NCBI RefSeq assembly: GCF_000017245.1
Contig: NC_009655.1
Span: 620,001-684,000, forward strand
Direction of reading: 5' to 3'
Length of the DNA: 64,000 nt
Source of the DNA: Actinobacillus succinogenes 130Z
GTDB lineage: Bacteria > Pseudomonadota > Gammaproteobacteria > Enterobacterales > Pasteurellaceae
Part shown: piece by piece, positions 16,296-24,062 of the stretch
Layout: the number at the start of each line of letters is the position of its first letter
How positions within the stretch are numbered: the first letter of the stretch is position 1
Notes under the pieces: model-generated
Database searches by the model: none
Told to the model about the DNA's origin: nothing
Seen by the model: the letters and a program-made list of their open reading frames with translations, nothing else
Program-made: the position numbers and the translations under genes

Positions 16296-17072
16296 TTACT
16301 CGCTTATATCGCGTTTAAACACCCATTCCCGCTCCGTAGAAACGGAATCGTCGAACTGATAGCCGCCCAAATTAAAATGTTTTAATTGCTCGATTCGATT
16401 AATACGCTGAGTGATTAGATAACGGCTCATCAAGCCACGGGCTTTTTTGGCATAAAAGCTGATGACTTTATATTTTCCGTTTTTGTGATCCAAAAAAACC
16501 GGTTTAACGATACGAGCCTGTAATTTACTTGGTTTTACAACTTTGTAATATTCATCTGACGCGAGGTTGATCAGCACGTCGTCGCCCTGTTCGTCCAAGG
16601 CGTTTTGCAGCGATTCGGTGATAATTTCACCCCAAAATTGATATAAATCTTTGCCTTTTGCGGTGGCGAGTTTGGTGCTCATTTCAAGCCGGTAAGGCTG
16701 CATTAAATCCAACGGGCGCAATAAGCCGTACAACCCGGATAGCATACGTAAGTGAGATTGGGCGAATTGAATGTCTTCGGCGGTTAAGCTGTCTGCATCC
16801 AAACCGGTATAAACGTCGCCGCGAAAAGCATAAATGGCAGCGCGTGCATTTTGTTCGTTATGTTCTTTTTGCCAGTCGGCGAAACGGGCGGCGTTCAATC
16901 CGGCGAGTTTGTCGCTGACGGACATTAAGGATCCGATTTCGGCCGGTGTCAGTTGACGGCAGACGTCGATCAGTTGCTGACTGTAATCCGTTAAGAGCGG
17001 TTGGGTAACGGCGAGTTTTGGCACCGCGCTTTGATAATCCAGCGTTTTTGCCGGTGAAATAATTGCTAACAT
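16296..17072 (-). CDS. yaaA: Peroxide stress protein YaaA
   Basis: A 258-residue protein of the YaaA/DUF328 family. MLAIISPAKTLDYQS at the start, FRGDVYTGLDA in the middle, SGLYGLLRPLDLMQPYRLEM and KVISFYAKKARGLMSRY are the family landmarks. In E. coli it is induced by OxyR, lowers free iron and protects DNA from Fenton damage. The neighbour ung (5 bases upstream) repairs DNA, so the pair fits oxidative and DNA stress. Confidence 0.95.
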   Translation of the reverse strand: MLAIISPAKTLDYQSAVPKLAVTQPLLTDYSQQLIDVCRQLTPAEIGSLMSVSDKLAGLNAARFADWQKEHNEQNARAAIYAFRGDVYTGLDADSLTAEDIQFAQSHLRMLSGLYGLLRPLDLMQPYRLEMSTKLATAKGKDLYQFWGEIITESLQNALDEQGDDVLINLASDEYYKVVKPSKLQARIVKPVFLDHKNGKYKVISFYAKKARGLMSRYLITQRINRIEQLKHFNLGGYQFDDSVSTEREWVFKRDISE

Positions 17073-17077
17073 AGAAT

Positions 17078-17746
17078 TTAAATATTGTCTAATTGCCAGT
17101 TAATTTCGGAAATATGATGACGACGTAAATAGTCGTTTGTCTGTGTAAAATGGCCGCAGCCGAAGAAACCGCGATGGGCGGATAGCGGCGAAGGGTGCGG
17201 CGCCGTTAATACGCAGTGTTTGCTGCGATCAATAAATTGTCCTTTCTTTTGTGCGTGACTGCCCCAAAGCAGAAAGACCAAATGTTCCCGTTGTTCGTTT
17301 AACGCGTGAATTACGTGATCGGTAAAGGTTTCCCAGCCGAAATCGGCGTGGGAATGCGCTTGACCGCGTTCGACGGTTAACACTGTATTGAGCAACAATA
17401 CACCCTGTTGCGCCCATTGCTCCAAAGAACCGTGATTCGGCATATGAAAATCGGGATATTCGTTTGACAATTCCTTGTACATATTCATCAGTGACGGAGG
17501 CGGGGCGACCGGCGGCTTCACCGAAAACGCCAAACCGTGCGCCTGATTGGGACCGTGATAAGGATCCTGCCCTAACAGCACGACTTTCACTTGATCAAAT
17601 TCGGTTAGTTTAAAGGCGTTAAAAATATCGGCTTGGGGCGGATAAACGACTTTTCCCGAGGCTCGAGCCTGATGCACTTGCGCAAGAATATGCTGAAAAT
17701 AGGGTTGCGTTTTTTCATTACCGATGACGTCTTTCCAGGTTTTCAT
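17078..17746 (-). CDS. ung: Uracil-DNA glycosylase, family 1
   Basis: A 222-residue enzyme that cuts uracil from DNA. The water-activating motif GQDPYHGPNQAHGLAFSV and the minor-groove intercalation loop HPSPLSAHRGFFG are intact. Length is typical. First gene of the ung-yaaA-lipoprotein run. Its upstream region, shared with divergent grcA, carries one uptake signal near 17787. Confidence 0.97.
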   Translation of the reverse strand: MKTWKDVIGNEKTQPYFQHILAQVHQARASGKVVYPPQADIFNAFKLTEFDQVKVVLLGQDPYHGPNQAHGLAFSVKPPVAPPPSLMNMYKELSNEYPDFHMPNHGSLEQWAQQGVLLLNTVLTVERGQAHSHADFGWETFTDHVIHALNEQREHLVFLLWGSHAQKKGQFIDRSKHCVLTAPHPSPLSAHRGFFGCGHFTQTNDYLRRHHISEINWQLDNI

Positions 17747-17865
17747 ATATCGTCCTTTGCCGTTAATTATCGTTAAATTATAAATAAGTGCGGTCGGATT
17801 AGATAGTCTTTTGTCAAAGAATTCTCGATAACCCTATGAAAAATAAGCTTTTTAAAATTATATGA

Positions 17866-17879
17866 TTGATTTATATCAA
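17866..17879 (+). promoter_or_regulatory. FNR box upstream of grcA (perfect consensus)
   Basis: TTGAT-TTAT-ATCAA matches the FNR consensus TTGAT-N4-ATCAA at all ten positions, 130 bases upstream of the grcA start. Confidence 0.82.
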
Positions 17880-17909
17880 ATTCTTTATTATTTTAGCGTG
17901 AAAATAAAT

Positions 17910-17923
17910 TTGATTTTGGTCAA
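17910..17923 (+). promoter_or_regulatory. Second FNR box upstream of grcA
   Basis: TTGAT-TTTG-GTCAA, nine of ten consensus positions, 44 bases downstream of the first box (centre to centre). If TAAAAT at 17953-17958 is the -10 hexamer, this box lies about 45 bases upstream of the start site, the activating position. E. coli grcA (yfiD) also has two FNR sites. Confidence 0.75.
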
Positions 17924-18009
17924 AAAATGGTTGATCTGCTCAAATTTTTTGATAAAATTTTCGTCAACTTTTGAAGATTTTAATTCCCAACAGCCAAATG
18001 GAGGCACTC

Positions 18010-18393
18010 ATGATTAAAGGTATCCAAATTACTCAAGCGGCAAATGACAGCTTATTAAACTCATTCTGGTTATTAGACAGTGACAAAGGTGAAGCCCGTT
18101 GTTTAGCGGCGAAATCCGGTTTCGCTGAAGACCAAGTAGTTGCCGTAAGCGAATTAGGTCAGTTCGAATACCGTGAATTACCGCTTGACGTTCAACCTTC
18201 CGTAAAAGTAGAAGGCGGTCAACACTTAAACGTTAACGTGTTACGTCGCGAAACTTTGGAAGATGCGGTAAAACATCCTGAAAACTATCCGCAATTAACC
18301 ATCCGTGTTTCCGGTTATGCGGTACGTTTTAACTCATTAACACCTGAACAGCAACGTGATGTTATTACGCGTACTTTCACTGAATCGCTATAA
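18010..18393 (+). CDS. grcA: Autonomous glycyl radical cofactor GrcA (YfiD)
   Basis: A 127-residue spare glycyl-radical domain that replaces the oxygen-broken C-terminus of pyruvate formate-lyase. The C-terminal RVSGYAVRFNSLTPEQQRDV holds the radical glycine in the SGYAVRF motif, and EGGQHLNVNVLRRETLEDA is also conserved. ATG 18010 has GGAGG upstream and gives the exact length of E. coli YfiD; the frame extends to 17971 without similarity. Two FNR boxes upstream indicate anaerobic induction. Works with PflB, which PflA (9.1 kb) activates. Confidence 0.96.
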   Translation: MIKGIQITQAANDSLLNSFWLLDSDKGEARCLAAKSGFAEDQVVAVSELGQFEYRELPLDVQPSVKVEGGQHLNVNVLRRETLEDAVKHPENYPQLTIRVSGYAVRFNSLTPEQQRDVITRTFTESL

Positions 18394-18417
18394 TTGATTT
18401 GTGAACTTTATGAATTT

Positions 18418-18450
18418 AGCCCCAAAGGTGACTTTGGGGCTGTTTTTTTT
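18418..18450 (+). terminator. Terminator of grcA
   Basis: AGCCCCAAAG and CTTTGGGGCT form a 10-base stem, loop of four bases, then T8 after a G. Confidence 0.92.
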
Positions 18451-18559
18451 GCAAAAATCTTTTAATTTGCGACCGCACTTCTAGCCGTTTCATCGACTTT
18501 CAGGTACAATTCATCGATTAAATTTTCACATTCTATTATTGATTTTTTACCGTTTATTT

Positions 18560-20353
18560 ATGAAAAACATTCGTAACTTTTCCATTATTGCACACATCGA
18601 CCACGGCAAATCCACGCTTTCCGACCGTCTAATTCAAACCTGCGGCGGATTGTCTGATCGGGAAATGGAAGCGCAAGTACTGGATTCAATGGATCTCGAA
18701 CGCGAACGCGGGATCACTATTAAAGCTCAAAGCGTAACACTCGACTATAAAGCCAAAGACGGCGAAACTTATCAGTTAAACTTTATCGATACCCCGGGGC
18801 ATGTGGACTTTTCTTATGAGGTTTCCCGTTCTCTTGCCGCTTGCGAAGGCGCATTATTGGTGGTGGATGCCGGGCAGGGAGTGGAAGCGCAAACTCTGGC
18901 GAACTGTTATACCGCTATTGAAATGAATTTAGAAGTAGTACCGGTGTTAAATAAAATCGATTTGCCGGCGGCGGATCCGGAACGTGTTGCGGAAGAGATC
19001 GAAGACATTGTCGGTATTGACGCTATGGAAGCAGTGCGTTGTTCCGCTAAAACGGGACTCGGCATTGAAGAGGTGCTGGAAGAAATCGTGCATAAAATTC
19101 CGGCACCGGAAGGCGATCCGAATGCACCGTTACAAGCATTGATTATCGATTCCTGGTTTGATAATTATTTGGGCGTGGTGTCACTTGTCCGCGTAAAAAA
19201 CGGTATGTTGAAAAAAGGCGATAAAATTAAGGTGATGTCCACCGGACAGGCTTATAACGTGGATCGTTTGGGAATTTTCACGCCGAAACAGGTAGATAGA
19301 ACCGAATTAACCACCGGCGAAGTGGGATGGGTAGTTTGCGCCATTAAAGATATTTTAGGTGCGCCCGTGGGGGATACTTTAACCCATCAGCATAATCCGG
19401 CAACGGCCGCATTACCGGGCTTCAAGAAAGTAAAACCGCAGGTTTACGCGGGTTTATTCCCCGTCAGTTCGGACGATTATGAAGCGTTCCGGGATGCTTT
19501 GGGTAAGTTGAGTCTGAATGACGCTTCTCTGTTTTATGAGCCGGAAACTTCAAGTGCGTTGGGCTTCGGCTTCCGCTGCGGTTTTCTGGGACTTCTGCAC
19601 ATGGAAATTATTCAGGAACGTTTGGAACGGGAATATGATCTGGATTTAATTACCACGGCGCCGACGGTGGTGTATGAAGTCGAACTCACTAATGGTGAAG
19701 TGGTCTATGTAGACAGCCCGTCAAAATTACCGCCGTTAAATAATATTGGCGACATCCGAGAGCCTATTGCGGAATGTAATATGTTGGTGCCGCAGGAATA
19801 TTTAGGGAATGTGATCACACTTTGCGTGGAGAAACGCGGCGTACAAACCAATATGGTTTATCACGGCAACCAAATTGCATTGACCTATGACATTCCGATG
19901 GGTGAAGTGGTATTGGATTTCTTCGACCGTTTGAAATCCACTTCTCGCGGTTATGCCTCGTTGGATTATAGTTTCAAACGTTTCCAATCCGCTAATATGG
20001 TACGAGTGGATATTATGATCAATGGCGATCGTGTGGATGCGCTGGCGTTAATCGTGCATAAAGACAATGCGGTATACCGCGGACGCGAGTTAGTGGAAAA
20101 AATGAAGGAACTGATTCCGCGTCAGCAATTCGATATTGCCATTCAGGCGGCAATCGGTAATCAGGTGATCGCTCGTTCCACCGTGAAACAGTTGCGTAAA
20201 AACGTCTTGGCAAAATGTTACGGCGGTGACGTGAGCCGTAAGAAAAAACTGTTGCAGAAACAGAAAGAAGGGAAAAAACGCATGAAACAACTGGGGAATG
20301 TGGAAGTGCCGCAGGAAGCGTTTTTAGCCATTTTACACGTAGGTAAGGATTAA
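18560..20353 (+). CDS. lepA: Elongation factor 4 (LepA)
   Basis: A 597-residue ribosomal GTPase, thought to act in 30S biogenesis or back-translocation. NIRNFSIIAHIDHGKSTLSDR is the P-loop (residues 3-23, quoted in part), then RERGITIKAQ, DTPGHVDF and NKIDLPAAD. The C-terminal LepA domain ends in KKRMKQLGNVEVPQEAFLA. I chose ATG 18560 rather than the ORF opening at 18539 because the family starts with MKNIRNFS. First gene of lepA-lepB-rnc-era. Confidence 0.97.
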   Translation: MKNIRNFSIIAHIDHGKSTLSDRLIQTCGGLSDREMEAQVLDSMDLERERGITIKAQSVTLDYKAKDGETYQLNFIDTPGHVDFSYEVSRSLAACEGALLVVDAGQGVEAQTLANCYTAIEMNLEVVPVLNKIDLPAADPERVAEEIEDIVGIDAMEAVRCSAKTGLGIEEVLEEIVHKIPAPEGDPNAPLQALIIDSWFDNYLGVVSLVRVKNGMLKKGDKIKVMSTGQAYNVDRLGIFTPKQVDRTELTTGEVGWVVCAIKDILGAPVGDTLTHQHNPATAALPGFKKVKPQVYAGLFPVSSDDYEAFRDALGKLSLNDASLFYEPETSSALGFGFRCGFLGLLHMEIIQERLEREYDLDLITTAPTVVYEVELTNGEVVYVDSPSKLPPLNNIGDIREPIAECNMLVPQEYLGNVITLCVEKRGVQTNMVYHGNQIALTYDIPMGEVVLDFFDRLKSTSRGYASLDYSFKRFQSANMVRVDIMINGDRVDALALIVHKDNAVYRGRELVEKMKELIPRQQFDIAIQAAIGNQVIARSTVKQLRKNVLAKCYGGDVSRKKKLLQKQKEGKKRMKQLGNVEVPQEAFLAILHVGKD

Positions 20354-20363
20354 AAGGATAATT

Positions 20364-21386
20364 ATGTCAAAACTCTTTCTTCCGATTTTATTAGCCGTCG
20401 GTTTTGCAGTTTGGAAAGTGTTGGATTCACTGCAATTACCCAATACATTCTCAATTTTGTTGATTTTACTGACCGCACTTTCCGGCATTTTATGGTGTTA
20501 CCACCGATTTTCCGTTATACCTCGCCGAAACCGCCAAATTACCCGAGCGGAGCAGCGTAGCGGTCAGGCGCTGAGCGATGAGGAAAAAGCCAAAATCGAG
20601 CCGATAGGCGAGGGAGCAGAGTTTATCGCATCATTATTCCCGGTTTTGGCTTTCGTTTTAGTTTTGCGCTCTTTCCTGTTCGAACCGTTTCAGATTCCGT
20701 CCCAATCGATGGAACCGACTTTGCGTGTCGGCGATTTCATCGTGGTGGAAAAATATGCCTACGGTATCAAGGATCCGGTGTTTCAAAATACATTAATTGA
20801 AACCGGTAGCGTCAAACGAGGCGATGTTATCGTGTTTAAGGCACCGACACAGCCGAATATCGATTACATTAAACGCGTTATCGGTGTGGGCGGCGATCGC
20901 GTAATGTATAATGAGATCGAACGTAAGTTGACCATTGTATACGGACAAAACGGAAAAGTTTGCGAGGAAAACTGTCAAAGTAAAGAATTTAATTATAGTG
21001 AAGCGGTACCGAACGATGAGTTTAAGGCTATTTTAGGTAAAAATCCCGACGGTTCTTTTATTTATGGTCCTAGCATGTTGGAACTGACGGAAACCGGAGA
21101 TGTCAATCATAAAATTCATTGGTTTCCGGAACCGATTTCGGAAGGATTTCGTTATCAGGCGTATGACAAACAGGAGTATTACATTACGGAATGGGTCGTT
21201 CCGGAGGGGCAATATTTCGTGATGGGTGATAACCGTAACATGAGTGAAGACAGTCGCTTCTGGGGATTTGTACCGGAGAAAAATATTGTAGGAAAAGCCA
21301 CTTATATTTGGCTGAGTCTGGATAAAGAACCGAACCAGTGGCCGACCGGTATTCGTACGGAACGTTTATTCAGTAAAATTCAATAA
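20364..21386 (+). CDS. lepB: Signal peptidase I
   Basis: A 340-residue inner-membrane serine-lysine protease that removes signal peptides. Two N-terminal membrane helices (about 5-20 and 25-45; an uptake signal encodes LLTALSGIL in the second) are followed by a third hydrophobic stretch before the catalytic domain. Catalytic Ser is in IPSQSMEPTLRVGDF, Lys in IKRVIGVGGDR, and the box E motif is GDNRNMSEDSRFWG. Starts 10 bases after lepA. Confidence 0.96.
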   Translation: MSKLFLPILLAVGFAVWKVLDSLQLPNTFSILLILLTALSGILWCYHRFSVIPRRNRQITRAEQRSGQALSDEEKAKIEPIGEGAEFIASLFPVLAFVLVLRSFLFEPFQIPSQSMEPTLRVGDFIVVEKYAYGIKDPVFQNTLIETGSVKRGDVIVFKAPTQPNIDYIKRVIGVGGDRVMYNEIERKLTIVYGQNGKVCEENCQSKEFNYSEAVPNDEFKAILGKNPDGSFIYGPSMLELTETGDVNHKIHWFPEPISEGFRYQAYDKQEYYITEWVVPEGQYFVMGDNRNMSEDSRFWGFVPEKNIVGKATYIWLSLDKEPNQWPTGIRTERLFSKIQ

Positions 21387-21391
21387 TTAAT

Positions 21392-22066
21392 ATGAAACAT
21401 TTAGATAGATTACAGCATAAGATTGGCTACGAGTTTAGCAATCTTACCCTATTAAAACAGGCTCTGACGCACCGTAGCGCGGCAAAAGTCCATAATGAGC
21501 GTCTGGAATTTCTAGGTGATGCGATTCTGAACTTAACTATCGGCGAGGCGTTATATTTGCAGTTTCCCCATTGTAACGAGGGAGAATTAAGTCGTATGCG
21601 TGCGACGTTAGTTCGGGAAAAAACTCTAGCGGAATTGGCTCACCAGTTTGATTTAGGTAACTATATGGCGTTGGGGGCCGGTGAATTGAAAAGCGGCGGG
21701 TTTCGTCGCGCTTCTATTTTAGCTGACTGCGTAGAAGCGATTATCGGCGCTATGTCTTTGGACAGTAATTTACCGAAAACTATGGAAATTGTACGCCGTT
21801 GGTACGAAGTATTGTTACGGGATATTCAACCGGGTGAAAATCAGAAGGATCCTAAAACCCGGTTACAGGAATATTTACAAGGAAAACGCTTGGCGTTGCC
21901 GGCGTATAATGTAACTGATATTCAAGGTGAAGCCCATTGCCAAACTTTTACCGTGGAATGTCATGTAGAAAATTTGGATCGTACATTTGTCGGAGTGGCG
22001 GGCAGTCGTCGTAAAGCGGAACAAGTGGCGGCAGAACAAATTTTGAAAGTGTTGGATATTAAATGA
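21392..22066 (+). CDS. rnc: Ribonuclease III
   Basis: A 224-residue double-strand RNase that matures rRNA and controls mRNAs. The signature NERLEFLGDAILNLTIGEAL (residues 35-54) carries the catalytic Glu/Asp; the second half (about 153-222, DPKTRLQEYLQGKRLALPAY) is a double-stranded RNA-binding domain. Overlaps era by four bases (ATGA), indicating translational coupling. Confidence 0.97.
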   Translation: MKHLDRLQHKIGYEFSNLTLLKQALTHRSAAKVHNERLEFLGDAILNLTIGEALYLQFPHCNEGELSRMRATLVREKTLAELAHQFDLGNYMALGAGELKSGGFRRASILADCVEAIIGAMSLDSNLPKTMEIVRRWYEVLLRDIQPGENQKDPKTRLQEYLQGKRLALPAYNVTDIQGEAHCQTFTVECHVENLDRTFVGVAGSRRKAEQVAAEQILKVLDIK

Positions 22067-22992
22067 CAGATAAAGATTTAACTTTAAGTGAAAATGCAGA
22101 AAGCTATTGCGGTTTTATTGCTATCGTAGGACGCCCTAACGTGGGTAAATCCACTTTATTAAACAAAATATTAGGACAAAAGATTTCTATTACTTCCCGT
22201 AAAGCGCAAACGACCCGCCACCGTATAGTGGGAATTCATACGGAAGGTCCGTATCAAGCGGTTTATGTCGATACGCCGGGATTACATATTGAAGAAAAAC
22301 GCGCTATTAACCGTTTAATGAATCGAGCAGCAAGCAGTGCGATCGGTGATGTGGATTTGATTATTTTTGTTGTAGACGGTACTCATTGGAACGAAGACGA
22401 TGAAATGGTGCTGAATAAATTGCGTCAGGCGAAAGCGCCGGTCGTGCTGGCAATTAATAAAATCGACAATGTAAAAAATAAAGATGAGTTGCTACCCTTT
22501 ATCACGGAATTAAGCGGAAAATTTAATTTTGCCGATATTGTACCGATTTCCGCTCAGCGGGGGAACAATGTGCATAAATTGCAGGAGATCGTACGTTGTT
22601 CGTTAAAACCAGGAATTCACCACTTCCCGGAAGATTATATAACCGATCGTTCCCAACGCTTTATGGCATCGGAAATTATCCGGGAAAAATTAATGCGTTT
22701 TATGGGAGAAGAATTACCTTATTCCGTTACGGTAGAAATCGAACAGTTCAAATTAAACGAACGAGGCGTTTATGAAATTAACGGATTGATTTTGGTAGAG
22801 CGTGAAGGCCAGAAAAAAATGGTGATCGGACAAGGCGGACAAAAAATCAAAGTTATCGGCACCGAGGCTCGCCAGGATATGGAACGTCTGTTTGATAATA
22901 AGGTTCATCTGGAATTATGGGTGAAAGTTAAATCCGGTTGGGCAGATGACGAACGGGCGTTGCGCAGCTTAGGGTATATGGAAGATTATTAG
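22063..22992 (+). CDS. era: GTPase Era
   Basis: A 309-residue essential GTPase for 16S rRNA maturation. G1 GRPNVGKSTLL, G2 region SRKAQTTRHRI, G3 DTPG, G4 NKID, then a C-terminal KH domain (about 205-290, GQKKMVIGQGGQKIKVIGTEAR). Length and domains are standard. Last gene of the lepA operon in this window; recO, often next, is not here. Confidence 0.97.
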   Translation: MTDKDLTLSENAESYCGFIAIVGRPNVGKSTLLNKILGQKISITSRKAQTTRHRIVGIHTEGPYQAVYVDTPGLHIEEKRAINRLMNRAASSAIGDVDLIIFVVDGTHWNEDDEMVLNKLRQAKAPVVLAINKIDNVKNKDELLPFITELSGKFNFADIVPISAQRGNNVHKLQEIVRCSLKPGIHHFPEDYITDRSQRFMASEIIREKLMRFMGEELPYSVTVEIEQFKLNERGVYEINGLILVEREGQKKMVIGQGGQKIKVIGTEARQDMERLFDNKVHLELWVKVKSGWADDERALRSLGYMEDY

Positions 22993-23013
22993 ATTCCGGG
23001 TCTCTTTAAATGT

Positions 23014-23070
23014 AAAAAATCCGCACCTTTGTAGTCGGTCGTTAGTCTGACTTTGGGGTGCAGATTTTTT
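23014..23070. terminator. Bidirectional terminator between era and tal
   Basis: AAAAAATC-C-GCACC pairs with GGTGC-A-GATTTTTT (one mismatch) around a 29-base interior that itself holds AGTC/GACT pairs. A and T runs on both sides suit the convergent genes. Confidence 0.75.
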
Positions 23071-23080
23071 GTTTAAGCAA

Positions 23081-24034
23081 TTAGAGTTTTGCTGCAAGCA
23101 TTGCTTCTAATTTTTCAATATCCGCGGCAAATTTACGAATCCCTTCCGCTAATTTTTCCACCGCCATCGGATCGGCATTATGTTCCCAGTAGAATTCCGC
23201 TTCTGTCATTGGGGCAGGCCGAGTTTGTACTTCGCCTTTATATTCCAATTTACGGGCTAACGGAGCCTCGTTTTCCTGTAACTGTTTCAGTAATGGCGGA
23301 GCGATGGTTAAACGGTCGCAACCTGCCAATTCGGTAATTTCGCCGATATTGCGGAAACTCGCACCCATTACGACAGTTTTATAGCCGTATTGTTTATAGT
23401 AATTGTAAATTTGCGTCACGGAAATTACACCCGGATCTTCTGCCGGTGCATATTCTTGTTTGTCGCTGTTGGCTTTATACCAATCAAGAATACGACCGAC
23501 GAACGGTGAAATCAAATAAACGCCGGCTTCCGCACAGGCGCGGGCTTGGGCTTGAGAGAATAATAACGTTAAGTTGCAGTTAATGCCTTCTTTTTCAAGT
23601 ACTTCCGCCGCCCGGATACCCTGCCAGGTTGAAGCGACTTTAATCAGAATGCGATCGTTGGCAACACCCGCCTCGTTATATAACGCAATAATTTTACGAG
23701 CTTTTTCAATTGTCCCCTGAATGTCGTAAGAAAGACGGGCATCTACTTCTGTAGAAATACGACCCGGTACGAGTTTTAGGATCTCCAAACCGATATTCAC
23801 CGCAAGTTTATCTTCCGCATCGATTAATTGTTGTGCTTTGTCCGAACTTTTAGCTTTAGCGTACGCAACGGCATCATCGATTAGTGAGACGTATTGCGGC
23901 AGTGCGGAAGCGCTTAAAATTAAAGAAGGATTGGTGGTGGCATCTTGCGGTTTATACAATTTCATCGCTTCAATATCGCCGGTATCCGCAACCACCACGG
24001 TCATTTGTTTTAATGCATCTAATTGTGTCGTCAT
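23081..24034 (-). CDS. talB: Transaldolase
   Basis: A 317-residue enzyme of the non-oxidative pentose phosphate pathway; it moves a dihydroxyacetone unit from sedoheptulose 7-phosphate to glyceraldehyde 3-phosphate. DATTNPSLIL and VDARLSYD at the start, the Schiff-base lysine in DRILIKVASTWQGIRAA and the GASFRNIGEI segment are all present. Length matches E. coli TalB. Single gene between era and the PRD regulator; possibly read with the latter upstream (28-base gap, same strand). Confidence 0.96.
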   Translation of the reverse strand: MTTQLDALKQMTVVVADTGDIEAMKLYKPQDATTNPSLILSASALPQYVSLIDDAVAYAKAKSSDKAQQLIDAEDKLAVNIGLEILKLVPGRISTEVDARLSYDIQGTIEKARKIIALYNEAGVANDRILIKVASTWQGIRAAEVLEKEGINCNLTLLFSQAQARACAEAGVYLISPFVGRILDWYKANSDKQEYAPAEDPGVISVTQIYNYYKQYGYKTVVMGASFRNIGEITELAGCDRLTIAPPLLKQLQENEAPLARKLEYKGEVQTRPAPMTEAEFYWEHNADPMAVEKLAEGIRKFAADIEKLEAMLAAKL

Positions 24035-24062
24035 ATTAACCTCTTGATTTTCATCAGTTTAT

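Noticed and set aside
23014..23070. Possible small RNA between era and tal
   Set aside because: Structure is explained as a bidirectional terminator for convergent genes; no promoter seen.
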